Assembly (NCBI GenBank): GCA_050247135.1
Contig: JBFWUT010000004.1
Span: 90,018 to 154,017, forward strand
Direction of reading: 5' to 3'
Length of the DNA stretch: 64,000 nt
DNA from: Berkiella sp050247135
GTDB lineage: Bacteria > Pseudomonadota > Gammaproteobacteria > Berkiellales > Berkiellaceae
The notes under the pieces are model-generated. The model did no database searches. It saw only the letters and a program-made list of their open reading frames with translations, and had not been told where the DNA came from. Shown here piece by piece: positions 8,973-17,259 of this stretch. The first letter of the stretch is position 1. Every line of letters starts with the position of its first letter. The position numbers and the translations under genes are program-made.

Positions 8973-9834
8973 AGAGCGCCTCAGCTAAGCAGAGCCACTC
9001 TCCCTGAGTCTTGGGAGGGGGGGTATGTAAAGAGGGATCGACTAATTCGACTTGCTTGAACTGTAAGGGTTCTAAGAATTCCTTTGCCAAATATTCAGGT
9101 TCTATTCCCCACTTAAATGTTTCATTTTGCAACGTTAACCAAAAATCGACGATAAATGAAGCATTACTAAACTGGATGCTGCCACTGGCCTGCTTCTGCA
9201 TGAAAGTAAAGATGGTTGAAAAATCCGGCTTGAAAAAATGGAGCTCTCTAAAAAACCGTTTGAGATTATCTTCTGTGAGATACATCGTGATCCCTTCAGC
9301 TATAAGAAGGGTCTTTTTAAATGACAGGCAATGTTGTTCAAAAATATCTCTGATAGAATCATTCTCAAGATTGGCTGCAACAAAAACCACATTTGAAGCT
9401 TGAGGGTTGCCCATCATGAATGCTTTTTGTTTGATGGCTTGTGTCGCAGGATGATCGATTTCAATAAACTCGACCTCGGGATATTGTTGGTAGTAACGCT
9501 GTGTCAGTGTGTCAAAGCCAGCTGCCAAGACTATCACCTGTTCAATTTTCTCTTGCAAGGCCCTTAGCATCCACCCATCGATGATTTTTTTGCGCATCGC
9601 ATAATGAGCAAACATGCCAGGAATGCTGATGCGTTCTAGGAAGCCAAACCAACAGCGATACCACGGCTTTTGTAATAAAGTTAACCAGCGAGGTTCTAGG
9701 ATGCTTATCGCGTTTTCCCAAAGCTCAATGCTCTTGCTATCCATAAACTGGGCAAGGGGATGATGGGTTTGGTTGAGATACAACAATCCCTTTGCAATCC
9801 ATACCGCGGTTTGACTTGGGCTTTTGGCTTTCAT
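8965..9834 (-). CDS. class I SAM-dependent methyltransferase (leucine carboxyl methyltransferase-like)
   Basis: A 289-residue protein of the LCM/PPM1 (Tcmp-like) methyltransferase family. QVIVLAAGFDTLTQRY is the SAM-binding loop I of this family, VEFIEIDHPATQAIKQ contains the acidic ribose-binding position, and TLLIAEGITMYL matches the family's AEGvlmYL motif. Family members methylate carboxyl or hydroxyl groups of small molecules or proteins; the substrate is unknown here. It is the first gene of an overlapping operon with the FAD oxidase and DUF853 ATPase, suggesting a shared modification pathway. Confidence 0.85.
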   Translation of the reverse strand: MKAKSPSQTAVWIAKGLLYLNQTHHPLAQFMDSKSIELWENAISILEPRWLTLLQKPWYRCWFGFLERISIPGMFAHYAMRKKIIDGWMLRALQEKIEQVIVLAAGFDTLTQRYYQQYPEVEFIEIDHPATQAIKQKAFMMGNPQASNVVFVAANLENDSIRDIFEQHCLSFKKTLLIAEGITMYLTEDNLKRFFRELHFFKPDFSTIFTFMQKQASGSIQFSNASFIVDFWLTLQNETFKWGIEPEYLAKEFLEPLQFKQVELVDPSLHTPPPKTQGEWLCLAEALYD

Positions 9835-9947
9835 TCATAAAACATAGTTGAAAAACCCCTAAAAGTGGTTGCTTAGCCTGACTGGATATGTTTACTATTT
9901 ATCGTTAATATAAGCCCGGCTTTAGGTTCATTATAAGGAGAAATACC

Positions 9948-10061
9948 ATGGCTAAGTCACAAGAAGGTCAGAAGAAGCAAGCTAAAAAAGCCCCCGTTCA
10001 TAAAAACATTAAAGAGAAGCGTGCGGCTAAAGCAGCTAAGCAGAAAGAGAAAGGCAAATAA
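9948..10061 (+). CDS. 37-residue lysine-rich basic protein
   Basis: A short ORF preceded by a strong AAGGAG ribosome-binding site (spacing 7 nt). The product is 37 residues, about one third Lys plus several Ala and Gln, beginning MAKSQEGQKKQAKK and ending KQKEKGK. It has no cysteine, membrane segment or fold-like core, so it is probably disordered and nucleic-acid-binding or ribosome-associated. Similar tiny 'KEKRAAKKAKK' proteins occur in other proteobacteria as far as I recall, with no assigned function. The good Shine-Dalgarno sequence is the main reason to accept it. Confidence 0.6.
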   Translation: MAKSQEGQKKQAKKAPVHKNIKEKRAAKAAKQKEKGK

Positions 10062-10068
10062 AAAAACT

Positions 10069-10120
10069 GTAGGGGCCGACCTCTGTGTCGGCCAATTAGG
10101 GACGGCTTTCGATGCAGTCC
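10069..10120. repeat. GTAGGGGCCGAC palindromic repeat, likely poxB terminator
   Basis: GGCCGAC (10074-10080) pairs with GTCGGCC (10087-10093) around CTCTGT. A second hairpin, GGGAC...GTCCC, follows at about 10109-10120. The first unit matches a copy after ettA (47488-47512) with two differences. Read on the minus strand, the hairpin is followed by a T-rich tract (TACAGTTTTTTT), so it probably terminates poxB, whose stop is at 10132. Confidence 0.6.
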
Positions 10121-10131
10121 CCTGCAAAAAC

Positions 10132-11850
10132 CTACCTCCACAAATTGCTTTTCGCGAGGTCCAAAACCTCCGTCCCCTTACCACCCAATATCGCTTTAAT
10201 CATAAACAAACTGAATCCTTTCATTTGCTCCGCAGTAATAGTTGGTGGCATGACCAACTCGTTACGATTGACCACCACATCGACAATCGCCGGACCCTTT
10301 TCGGCAAAAGCGCTCACTAAACCATCTTGCAGATCACTCGCTCTTTCAATTCTCACGCCGGCAATGCCTAATGCTTTTGCCATGTTAGCAAAGTTTGGAT
10401 TTTGTAAATCGGTTCCAAAAGGGATCATGCCGGTTGCTTGCATTTCAAGTTCCACAAATCCCAAGGTACCATTATTAAAAATCACTACTTTCACTGGCAG
10501 CTTTTGCTGGGCGAGTGTTAACACATCGCCCATCAGCATTGAGAAACCACCGTCACCACACATAGCGATGACTTGCCGCTGCTTATAGGTTGCTTGAGCC
10601 CCTAGCGCTTGTGAAAACGCATTCGCCATGGAACCATGATTAAACGAGCCTAACAGACGCCTTTTACCGTTCATTTTTAAATAACGAGCGGCCCATACAG
10701 TCGGTGTCCCAACATCACAGGTAATAATGGCATCATCATGCGCGGTTTCATCAATCACTTTGGCCACATACTGAGGATGGATCTGATCCGTGCTAGTCGG
10801 CGTCGCTAAATCATCTAACTCTCGACGTGATTTTTGATAATGACCCAGCGCTTGCTCCAAATGTGAACCATCTGTTTTAGTTTGCAATAATGGCAATAGC
10901 GCCGTTAACGTTTCTTTAATATCACCTACAACGCCCAACTCAATCGGGGTTCGCTTGCCTAATTGCTCACCTCGGATATCCACTTGGATAATTCGTGCAT
11001 GAGTGGGATAAAATTGTCGATAGGGAAAACTGGTGCCCAATAATAACAAGGTATCACAAGCCTCCATGGCATAATATCCTGAGGAAAATCCTACAAAGCC
11101 CGTCATTCCCACATCATAAGGATTATCATATTCGACCCATTCTTTACCCCGTAATGCATGTAACATCGGAGCCTTCAGCGTTTTGCAGAGAGTCATTAAT
11201 TCAGAATGCGCATTTTTACATCCACTGCCACAAAAAACGGTGATCTTCTTACCCGCATTCAGCACGGAAGCCATTTTTTCCAGCTCTGCTTGATTGGGTC
11301 TAATCACGGGATCTGCTTGATACAGTACCGGCATGGAAGGCGTCTTGGCTGCTGCTTTGAGCGCCATATCGCCAGAAAGCACTAACACAGCGACACCTTT
11401 TTTTGAAATGGCCGTTTGCATTGCGATATGCAGTAGTCTTGGCATTTGCTCTGGGGAATTAACAACTTCACAAAAATGGCTGCATTCTTTGAAAAAAATA
11501 TTAGGGTGAGTTTCTTGAAAATAGTCTCCACCGATCTCAGCGGTTGGAATTTGTGCCGCAATCGCCAATACTGGTGCCCCACTTCGGTGACTATCATACA
11601 GACCATTAATCAAATGCATATTACCTGGCCCGCAGCTACCTGCACACACAGCAAGCTTTCCTGTCAGTTGTGCTTGTGCCCCTGCTGCAAATGCAGCGGC
11701 TTCTTCATGCCTGACATGAACCCACTCCAAGTTTTTCTTGGTATTGATGGCGTCGGTGATGCCATTTAAAGAATCACCCACAATGCCATAAATTCTTTCA
11801 ACACCGGCACTCGCTAAGGTATCTACTAAGACATCAGCAACGGTTACCAT
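10132..11850 (-). CDS. poxB: pyruvate dehydrogenase (quinone), PoxB
   Basis: A 572-residue thiamine-diphosphate enzyme, the same length as E. coli PoxB and collinear with it as far as I recall that sequence. It decarboxylates pyruvate to acetate and CO2, passing electrons through FAD to ubiquinone at the inner membrane. The TPP-proximal glutamate lies in RHEEAAAFAAG. CAGSCGPGNMHLINGL is strongly conserved. The C-terminal TPP/Mg motif is CGDGGFSML, followed by NNGTLGF. The last 25 residues (GGKGTEVLDLAKSNLWR) correspond to PoxB's lipid-binding tail. It is monocistronic, with a promoter region at 11851-11940 and a terminator-like repeat downstream. Confidence 0.95.
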   Translation of the reverse strand: MVTVADVLVDTLASAGVERIYGIVGDSLNGITDAINTKKNLEWVHVRHEEAAAFAAGAQAQLTGKLAVCAGSCGPGNMHLINGLYDSHRSGAPVLAIAAQIPTAEIGGDYFQETHPNIFFKECSHFCEVVNSPEQMPRLLHIAMQTAISKKGVAVLVLSGDMALKAAAKTPSMPVLYQADPVIRPNQAELEKMASVLNAGKKITVFCGSGCKNAHSELMTLCKTLKAPMLHALRGKEWVEYDNPYDVGMTGFVGFSSGYYAMEACDTLLLLGTSFPYRQFYPTHARIIQVDIRGEQLGKRTPIELGVVGDIKETLTALLPLLQTKTDGSHLEQALGHYQKSRRELDDLATPTSTDQIHPQYVAKVIDETAHDDAIITCDVGTPTVWAARYLKMNGKRRLLGSFNHGSMANAFSQALGAQATYKQRQVIAMCGDGGFSMLMGDVLTLAQQKLPVKVVIFNNGTLGFVELEMQATGMIPFGTDLQNPNFANMAKALGIAGVRIERASDLQDGLVSAFAEKGPAIVDVVVNRNELVMPPTITAEQMKGFSLFMIKAILGGKGTEVLDLAKSNLWR

Positions 11851-11940
11851 ATTTTAATCCCCATAAAAAGATAAGTTCACTATCGTGCATACTCAAAGCA
11901 CTCACAATAGTGAACTTATGGTTTGCAATCAACGCTTGTA

Positions 11941-12222
11941 TTAGTTGCAAACCTTTCTGCAATGACGTTTGCAGCAGCTATCGTACCAGCATTTTTTAAC
12001 ACAGCATGGTCTGTAGCAAGGTTTGTAGCAAGGATTGCAAGAAGGTGCACAACGATATGTGATAGGCGAATAGTTGTAGCATGGGCTACAAACATTAACC
12101 GGAGCACAACGGGTTGGACACACAGGTTTACAGGGATTACCGCAAGGGCTTCCGCAACCAGCATAAGCTGCCGCTGCAAAAGTCGTTGCAACACCTAACA
12201 GTACTGTCGATACAATTTTCAT
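11941..12222 (-). CDS. secreted cysteine-rich protein
   Basis: A 93-residue protein with a clear Sec signal peptide (MKIVSTVLLGVATTFAAAAYA, cleavage probably after Ala21). The mature part is about 72 residues with 18 cysteines, mostly in CxxxC, CxxC and CC spacings with Pro, Tyr and Arg between them. An AGGAG ribosome-binding site precedes the ATG. The cysteine pattern suggests a disulfide-stapled or metal-binding exported protein. I know no family for it. Frames on both strands over this region are also open, but only this one has a signal peptide and a ribosome-binding site. Confidence 0.75.
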   Translation of the reverse strand: MKIVSTVLLGVATTFAAAAYAGCGSPCGNPCKPVCPTRCAPVNVCSPCYNYSPITYRCAPSCNPCYKPCYRPCCVKKCWYDSCCKRHCRKVCN

Positions 12223-12540
12223 GATTTACTCCTGTCGTTTTACAATGTAACAAATCGACAATTACTTCATCTGCTAAGTTCGAAGAAAATATTAGGCATT
12301 CACTGAGGATTCATCCAGCAAAATAACGATTTAACGAAAAAATAGTTCAAAACCCATCTAATTTCTATACATTTAACCAGTTATTTTTAGATTATAGGGG
12401 CACTTTTCAAAGGGGGCAGGCATTGTAGAAGAACAACCTCAATTCGGCAAATTGCTACCCATGAGAGCCGTTGGGTGATTTTTTTAAATCTTCTATAATT
12501 AAATTTATCCCATGACATTCTTCCACATCGCAGGTAAATC
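12223..12540. other. intergenic region between divergent genes
   Basis: About 318 bp without a convincing gene. It must hold the promoters of the cysteine-rich gene (minus) and the flavin oxidoreductase-like gene (plus). A weak hairpin ACCCA/TGGGT (12457-12476) followed by a run of T on the plus strand could be a terminator or leader attenuator. I see no clear -35/-10 pair. Confidence 0.4.
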
Positions 12541-13371
12541 ATGCGTAACGACGTATTTTCCTTTTTTGGCCATTATCGTTTTAAAAATGGCAAAATGTCT
12601 AAAAATCGGATCTGTTTGTCTTCTTTGGCAGAACAACAAAAAGAAGCAGAAATGGGCGATTACGGCATTATTTTTAGCACTATCAATCATGGGCACGATG
12701 CCGCTAACGAAAATTCAGTTGCGAAGTTATCGAACAGGGTGAATAAACTTGCCCGCTATGAAAGTCTTAATATTATCCAGCTATTTCAAGGTGATATTCA
12801 TTATTGCGTCAATAATATGACGTTACGAGATCTCCATAAACTCATTGATGATTTTGCCAGTGCCACCAGAGCTGCCTTCGAAGGTGGTTTTGATGGTGCT
12901 GAAATCTTAGGATCGCATGAATATTTTCTTGCGCAATTTTTCAGCCCACTTTTAAACTCACGTCAAGATGAATTTGGTGGTTCAGTGTTAAATCGCGCCA
13001 ACTTAGCCTGCCGTATTCTCAAAGCCTGTCGTCAGGTGGTACCTCATGAGTTTCTACTAGGTTTTCGTTTAACACCGGAACACCCACAGCTGGGTTTAGA
13101 CATAGACGATAGTTTACAAATTGCCGATCTATTGGTGCAAGCCGGAGCTGATTTTATCGATCTCTCATTACCCAACTTACTGTTAGCTTCCAAAAAGTAT
13201 TTGCACTTAAGCGACAAGCCTATCCTTGCGTATTTCCGTGAGCAACTGGGCAACCACTATCCGTTGATTGTAGCTGGCAATCTGCAAGCCCCTATTGAGG
13301 CACAAAAAGCGTTTGAATCGGGTGCTAGCTTTGTTGCTGTAGCGGCCGAACTGCGTGCCGGCCCCGTCTAG
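12541..13371 (+). CDS. degenerate NADH:flavin oxidoreductase (OYE-like)
   Basis: A 276-residue protein related to Old Yellow Enzyme/2,4-dienoyl-CoA reductases. FEGGFDGAEILGSHEYFLAQ and FSPLLNSRQDEFGGSVLNR match the family's core, and GFRLTPEHPQLGL the later barrel strand. It is shorter than the usual 340-370 residues. The N-terminal FMN segment is condensed, the first His of the family's HGAH is Leu, and the end (SFVAVAAELRAGPV) stops where the phosphate-binding GR-x-x-x-DP segment should follow. The stop codon abuts a palindromic repeat. It is probably a decaying or non-catalytic paralogue. The start is uncertain. Confidence 0.6.
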   Translation: MRNDVFSFFGHYRFKNGKMSKNRICLSSLAEQQKEAEMGDYGIIFSTINHGHDAANENSVAKLSNRVNKLARYESLNIIQLFQGDIHYCVNNMTLRDLHKLIDDFASATRAAFEGGFDGAEILGSHEYFLAQFFSPLLNSRQDEFGGSVLNRANLACRILKACRQVVPHEFLLGFRLTPEHPQLGLDIDDSLQIADLLVQAGADFIDLSLPNLLLASKKYLHLSDKPILAYFREQLGNHYPLIVAGNLQAPIEAQKAFESGASFVAVAAELRAGPV

Positions 13372-13400
13372 GGACGGCACCTACGCAGAGGCCGTCCTCT
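13368..13400. repeat. palindromic repeat at 3' end of the OYE-like gene
   Basis: GGACGGC (13372-13378) pairs with GCCGTCC (13391-13397). Read on the minus strand, the loop begins CTCTG, as in the hairpins at 10069 and 47488, so it may be a diverged member of the same dispersed repeat. It overlaps or abuts the TAG stop of the upstream gene and lies between two convergent genes. Confidence 0.45.
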
Positions 13401-13405
13401 ATAAT

Positions 13406-14152
13406 CTACAGTTCAATGCGTGAAAACAAAACGCTCGCTATGACCAACATCGAAATCGCCGCCACGCTTAGAACCCCTAAATCCAAAGCAACACTGTAAT
13501 GACTGCTTTGGGTTAAGGCCCCCCTCAAACCATCAATACCATAACTGAGCGGATTAATATGAATAATCGTTAAGAGTGCTTTAGGCAAGCTATGAATTGG
13601 AAACAGTGCATTAGAAAAGAAAAACAACGGAAGAATAATAAAATTCATGATAACTGGAAACCCTTGCAAGTCTTCAACCACACAGGCAATCGCCGCCCCC
13701 AACGATGAGCAAAATAGCGCAATTAAAAACATAAATAACAGCGCCAATGGAAGTTGTGTAAAACTTTGTATTCTAAAACCCACTAAACTACAGATTAGCA
13801 ATACGATTAAACCTTGAAATAATGCAACAGTTGCCCCACCCAGCGTTCGGCCAAAGATAATTTTCAAACGTGAGACTGGCGCGACAAAAGTTTCCTTTAA
13901 AAAGCCAAACTGGCGATCCCAAATCATTTCTATGCCGTTAAAAGCTCCTAAGAATAAAATACCCATAGCCATTACACCAGGTGCCATAAATTGAATATAA
14001 TTGCCACCCTCGCTGACCTGATAGAGTGACTTAAAACCAAAACCAAAGGCCAACAAAAACATAATAGGTTGTCCCATCGAACCAATGATCCTGGCCCGAG
14101 AGCGAAAATATCGCTTAAGTTGTCTTAACCATAATATATAAATTGCATTCAT
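13406..14152 (-). CDS. ABC-2 type exporter permease
   Basis: A 248-residue integral membrane protein with about six hydrophobic helices, of the ABC-2 (DrrB/NodJ-type) permease family. The N-terminal LRQLKRYFRSRARIIGSMGQP segment and the FLKETFVAPVSR loop are typical. It pairs with the ATPase encoded directly upstream: the ATPase stop and this ATG share one base (TAATG at 14152), so translation is coupled. A TTG four codons upstream would add four residues. The exported substrate is unknown; DrrAB-like pumps export drugs or lipids. Confidence 0.85.
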   Translation of the reverse strand: MNAIYILWLRQLKRYFRSRARIIGSMGQPIMFLLAFGFGFKSLYQVSEGGNYIQFMAPGVMAMGILFLGAFNGIEMIWDRQFGFLKETFVAPVSRLKIIFGRTLGGATVALFQGLIVLLICSLVGFRIQSFTQLPLALLFMFLIALFCSSLGAAIACVVEDLQGFPVIMNFIILPLFFFSNALFPIHSLPKALLTIIHINPLSYGIDGLRGALTQSSHYSVALDLGVLSVAAISMLVIASVLFSRIEL

Positions 14153-14937
14153 TATCTTTTCCAAAGACGACGTCGTATTCGCATACTATCCATGCTTGTT
14201 CCGCTTTCTTCTCTTATCACGTGCCCTGTGAGGGCAATAAAAGCTTCTTCTAAAGAGGTTTTCTGCGTAAGTTCTTTTAAAGCACTCGCAGTTCCTTGCG
14301 CTACAATTTTACCTTGATCAATAATAGCAATTTCATCTGCAACTCTTTCGGCTTCTTCCATATAATGCGTGGTAAAGAAGACCGTTATTTTTTGTTGCTG
14401 TGTTAAATGTTGCAAATAGCCCCAAATATGATTGCGGGTTTGGGGATCAAGTCCTATGGTAGGTTCGTCCAAGAAAATGATTTTAGGATGATGCAATAAG
14501 GCCCGAGCAATCTCTAATCTTCTTTTCATCCCGCCTGAATATTGTTTAACATATTCATTTCTTCTGTCAAAAAGCTCGACGAGTTCCAACAATTCTTTGA
14601 TCCTGGTTTTACGCTCATTGGCAGGAACATTGTATAAGACACCGTGAAATTCCATGTTTTCATATGCCGTCAATTCTTCATCTAAACTCAAATCTTGAAA
14701 AACAATACCAAAAGATCGCCGCACCTGCATGGGATCGGTACCCAATTCAAAACCATTCACAGTTAAAGTACCACTGGTGGGTGACAGTAAAGTGGTTAGC
14801 ATTTTAACGGTAGTGGTTTTTCCTGCGCCATTGGGTCCTAAAAAAGCGAATATCTTCCCTTCTGGTACAAAAAAAGAAATATTATCAACGGCCACAAAGC
14901 CATTAAACCGCTTAGTAAGATTAGTGACCTTTATCAT
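14152..14937 (-). CDS. ABC transporter ATP-binding protein (DrrA-like)
   Basis: A 261-residue ATPase. Walker A is GPNGAGKTT (about 34-42), the ABC signature is YSGGMKRRLEIARALLHHP, Walker B is IIFLDEPTIGLDP, and the H-loop is TTHYMEEAE. The C-terminal extension (ALKELTQKTSLEEAFIALTG) is typical of daunorubicin-resistance DrrA-like proteins. It lies between the GST gene (10-nt gap) and its partner permease in a three-gene minus-strand operon, suggesting a role in exporting a toxic or conjugated compound. Confidence 0.9.
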   Translation of the reverse strand: MIKVTNLTKRFNGFVAVDNISFFVPEGKIFAFLGPNGAGKTTTVKMLTTLLSPTSGTLTVNGFELGTDPMQVRRSFGIVFQDLSLDEELTAYENMEFHGVLYNVPANERKTRIKELLELVELFDRRNEYVKQYSGGMKRRLEIARALLHHPKIIFLDEPTIGLDPQTRNHIWGYLQHLTQQQKITVFFTTHYMEEAERVADEIAIIDQGKIVAQGTASALKELTQKTSLEEAFIALTGHVIREESGTSMDSMRIRRRLWKR

Positions 14938-14947
14938 TTGCTATCAC

Positions 14948-15553
14948 TCAAGGAGTCAACCCCTCTTCTTTGAGCGCCTCGATCACGCTTGGCCGAGTGC
15001 GAACACGCTTAAGATAGGCCAACACGTTAGGCCATGCTGTCAAATCAAATTTTAAAGGTTTTGTCCAGGTTAGTATCGTAAAACAATAAGCATCGATAAC
15101 GCCAAATTGCTCCCCCATTAAATAGGGCCCCGTATTCAAAGCCTCGGATAAAAAATCACAGCGCTTAGCGAAAGACGCTAAAACTACCTTCTTATAATCT
15201 TCTGGCACACTATGAAACAGCATGCCTAATTTTTTATGCATTTCTGAACTGATGAAATTCAACCATTCCAGGGCATGATAGCGTTGGCGGGAGGGGAAAG
15301 CGGGCAGCAATGCTTTGTCAGGAGACAAATCGGCAATGCATTGTAAAATCACGGCTACTTCTGTCAGGGTATCGCCATCTTCTAATGCTAAGCAAGGAAC
15401 ATAACCTTTGGGATTGATCTGTAAAAAATCCGCGCCTTTTTCCGTTTTTTTACTTTTTAAATCCACTTTTTCGAGGTCATATTTAATTTGTGATTCAGCG
15501 AGTGCAATATGAGGAGCTAATGAACAAGCGCCTGGGGAATAATATAATCTCAT
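14948..15553 (-). CDS. glutathione S-transferase (beta-class-like)
   Basis: A 201-residue protein with an N-terminal thioredoxin-like GST domain: MRLYYSPGACSLAPHIAL has the beta-class YYSPGACSLxPHI motif with the catalytic Cys at residue 10, and NPKGYVPCLALEDG is the cis-Pro loop. A helical C-terminal domain follows (GEQFGVIDAYCFTILTW). It conjugates or reduces electrophiles with glutathione in the cytosol. It is the first gene of an operon with the ABC exporter, consistent with detoxification plus efflux. It is divergent from the GNAT gene at 15703. Confidence 0.9.
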   Translation of the reverse strand: MRLYYSPGACSLAPHIALAESQIKYDLEKVDLKSKKTEKGADFLQINPKGYVPCLALEDGDTLTEVAVILQCIADLSPDKALLPAFPSRQRYHALEWLNFISSEMHKKLGMLFHSVPEDYKKVVLASFAKRCDFLSEALNTGPYLMGEQFGVIDAYCFTILTWTKPLKFDLTAWPNVLAYLKRVRTRPSVIEALKEEGLTP

Positions 15554-15624
15554 TGTTTTGCTTCCTTAGTGCGGATACCCAATTATAGTCATTAGCGCAT
15601 CCTTCATTCTTAGTAAGTCAACAA

Positions 15625-15637
15625 GTTACATTGTAAC
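15625..15637. promoter_or_regulatory. GTTACA-T-TGTAAC palindrome between divergent genes
   Basis: A perfect 13-bp palindrome (6-bp arms, one central base) lies in the 149-bp gap between the GST operon and the GNAT gene, with a TATAAT-like hexamer about 25 bp towards the GNAT gene. It could be an operator shared by both. The regulator is unknown, and a 6-bp arm can arise by chance. Confidence 0.3.
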
Positions 15638-15702
15638 CATATACGCCACATGGAAAACGTCTATAATAATGAAGTTTAATCGCTTCAGGATACTCATAAA
15701 CA

Positions 15703-16182
15703 ATGGATAACCCCAACAGCCCCATCAAATGCCGTCCTGCACAACAAGAGGATGTCGATTTTATTCATGAGTGTCTTTTACATTTAGTACAAGAACAAGG
15801 AACCGCTGATCGCTATTCACAAACCCCAGATAGTTTATTCTATGCTCTGTTCTCCAAGGAAGCTTTCGCGGAATGTGTTGTTGCCGAGGTCAATGAAACA
15901 AATATTGGTATTTTGCTGTATTCCGTCTCAAATATGAATTTTACGATATTTCCAAGTCCTGGTATTTATGTGCACGATATTTATGTGAAGCCCGCCTTCA
16001 GGCGCCGCGGTGTTGCGAGCCTATTAGGTGATCATGTAAAAAATATTGCAATCGATCATAAATACTCGCGCATTGATGGCATTATTCTTAAAGACAACGA
16101 AAGTGCCATGGCTTTTTATCATAAAGTTGAAGACATTAATGTGCTCGATTATATCCACTACATGCGCCTAAAACTCTATTAG
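15703..16182 (+). CDS. GNAT family N-acetyltransferase
   Basis: A 159-residue single-domain GNAT acetyltransferase. The acetyl-CoA-binding motif A is VHDIYVKPAFRRRGVASLLG (RRRGVA pyrophosphate loop), preceded by the beta-strand GILLYSVS and followed by motif B (NESAMAFYHKV). It transfers an acetyl group from acetyl-CoA to an amine. The family resembles small-polyamine/diamine acetyltransferases, but the substrate is not readable. It is monocistronic. Confidence 0.9.
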   Translation: MDNPNSPIKCRPAQQEDVDFIHECLLHLVQEQGTADRYSQTPDSLFYALFSKEAFAECVVAEVNETNIGILLYSVSNMNFTIFPSPGIYVHDIYVKPAFRRRGVASLLGDHVKNIAIDHKYSRIDGIILKDNESAMAFYHKVEDINVLDYIHYMRLKLY

Positions 16183-16203
16183 AAAATTAACAACAACGCT
16201 CGT

Positions 16204-16326
16204 CTACTTTGATAAAGTAGGCCTAGTCAAGAATGTCAGCTTATTTTGTAGCGACTTGTTGCACAGGGATGTTATGCGACTCAGGGCAAGGATGCCCATG
16301 GAGCGGAAAAATAGGCTGGCATTCTT
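16204..16326. repeat. long inverted-repeat element (19-bp arms) with internal hairpins
   Basis: The arms 16229-16247 (AAGAATGTCAGCTTATTTT) and 16308-16326 are inverted copies with two differences, both of which would be G-U pairs in plus-strand RNA. Inside the loop is GGGCA-AGGA-TGCCC (about 16284-16297). Just upstream is CTACTTT-GAT-AAAGTAG (16204-16220). It lies between two convergent genes. It could be a bidirectional 3' structure, a small RNA, or a miniature element with terminal inverted repeats. I see no clear target-site duplication. Confidence 0.45.
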
Positions 16327-16353
16327 GGTAAACCATTGGCAACCCAAAAGATG

Positions 16354-17223
16354 TCAGCAATTGGTTTCGCAAGTGCTACTCCCCTCTAACTCCAATTGAA
16401 TCGTCGCATGGTTGATCCCAAAGCGCTTATCTAACGCAGTCGCCAAGCTATGCAAATAAGACGGTTCTTTGGCTTCTTCAGACATCACTAAATGTACTGA
16501 CAGAGCCGTTTCAGTCGTGCTAATTGCCCAAATATGTAAATCGTGCAATCCAATCACATGGCTTTGAGTTAATAAGAAATCTTTCACTTCATCGATATGG
16601 ATCCCATCAGGGACTGCATGCAGTAACAATTTTATCGATTCTTTAAACAACCCCCACGAGCTTAGCATAATTAATATGGTGATTAAGATACTTGCAGCCG
16701 GATCAAGCCAATACCAACTGGTCAATAATATACAAACACTGGCGATAATCACGCCAAAAGAAACTGCCGCATCACCCGCCAAATGCAAAAAAGCGCCTTT
16801 AATGTTGATATCTTTCTTGCCCGACATAAACATCACCGCGCTCAAGCCATTGACTATCACACCCGCACCGGCAACCCACAGCACGGTATAAGAATCCGGT
16901 TTTTCGGGATGCCCCAAGCGTTGGATCGCCTCCCAACCAATGCCACCCACGGCAACAAAGATAAACACAGCATTAACAAAGGCAGCTAATATCGTGGAAT
17001 TTTTAAAGCCGAAGGTAAAGCGTTGTGAGGTTCGAACACGTGCTAAAGCAAAGCCACCCCATGAAATGAGAAGCCCCAACACATCACTGGCATTGTGAAT
17101 AGCATCAGAAACTAGGGCCATGGAGTTTGCTACGAAGCCGTAATACAGCTCAATCACAATGAATGCGACTTGTAAAAGGGTGGTGAATAAAAATCTTCGG
17201 TGGTAGTTGATTTGTTCTGTCAC
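16354..17223 (-). CDS. cation diffusion facilitator (zinc-type efflux transporter)
   Basis: A 289-residue CDF protein with six membrane helices. The metal-binding HxxxD in helix 2 is DAIHNASD and in helix 5 is HLAGD, the pattern of zinc-type CDFs such as CzcD/ZitB. The cytosolic C-terminal domain contains GLHDLHIWAIS and ends in Cys/Thr-rich residues. It exchanges Zn2+ (possibly Co2+ or Cd2+) for protons across the inner membrane. GTG is the start, chosen because AAGGGAAG precedes it. It is monocistronic. Confidence 0.9.
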   Translation of the reverse strand: MTEQINYHRRFLFTTLLQVAFIVIELYYGFVANSMALVSDAIHNASDVLGLLISWGGFALARVRTSQRFTFGFKNSTILAAFVNAVFIFVAVGGIGWEAIQRLGHPEKPDSYTVLWVAGAGVIVNGLSAVMFMSGKKDINIKGAFLHLAGDAAVSFGVIIASVCILLTSWYWLDPAASILITILIMLSSWGLFKESIKLLLHAVPDGIHIDEVKDFLLTQSHVIGLHDLHIWAISTTETALSVHLVMSEEAKEPSYLHSLATALDKRFGINHATIQLELEGSSTCETNC

Positions 17224-17259
17224 AGTCTTCCCTTACTAGATAGGCTTTTTAATCATAGC

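Noticed and set aside
11916..12198. Long open frames on both strands over the cysteine-rich gene
   Set aside because: They are by-products of the TGT/TGC-rich low-complexity sequence. They have no ribosome-binding site or signal peptide, and one is on the opposite strand.
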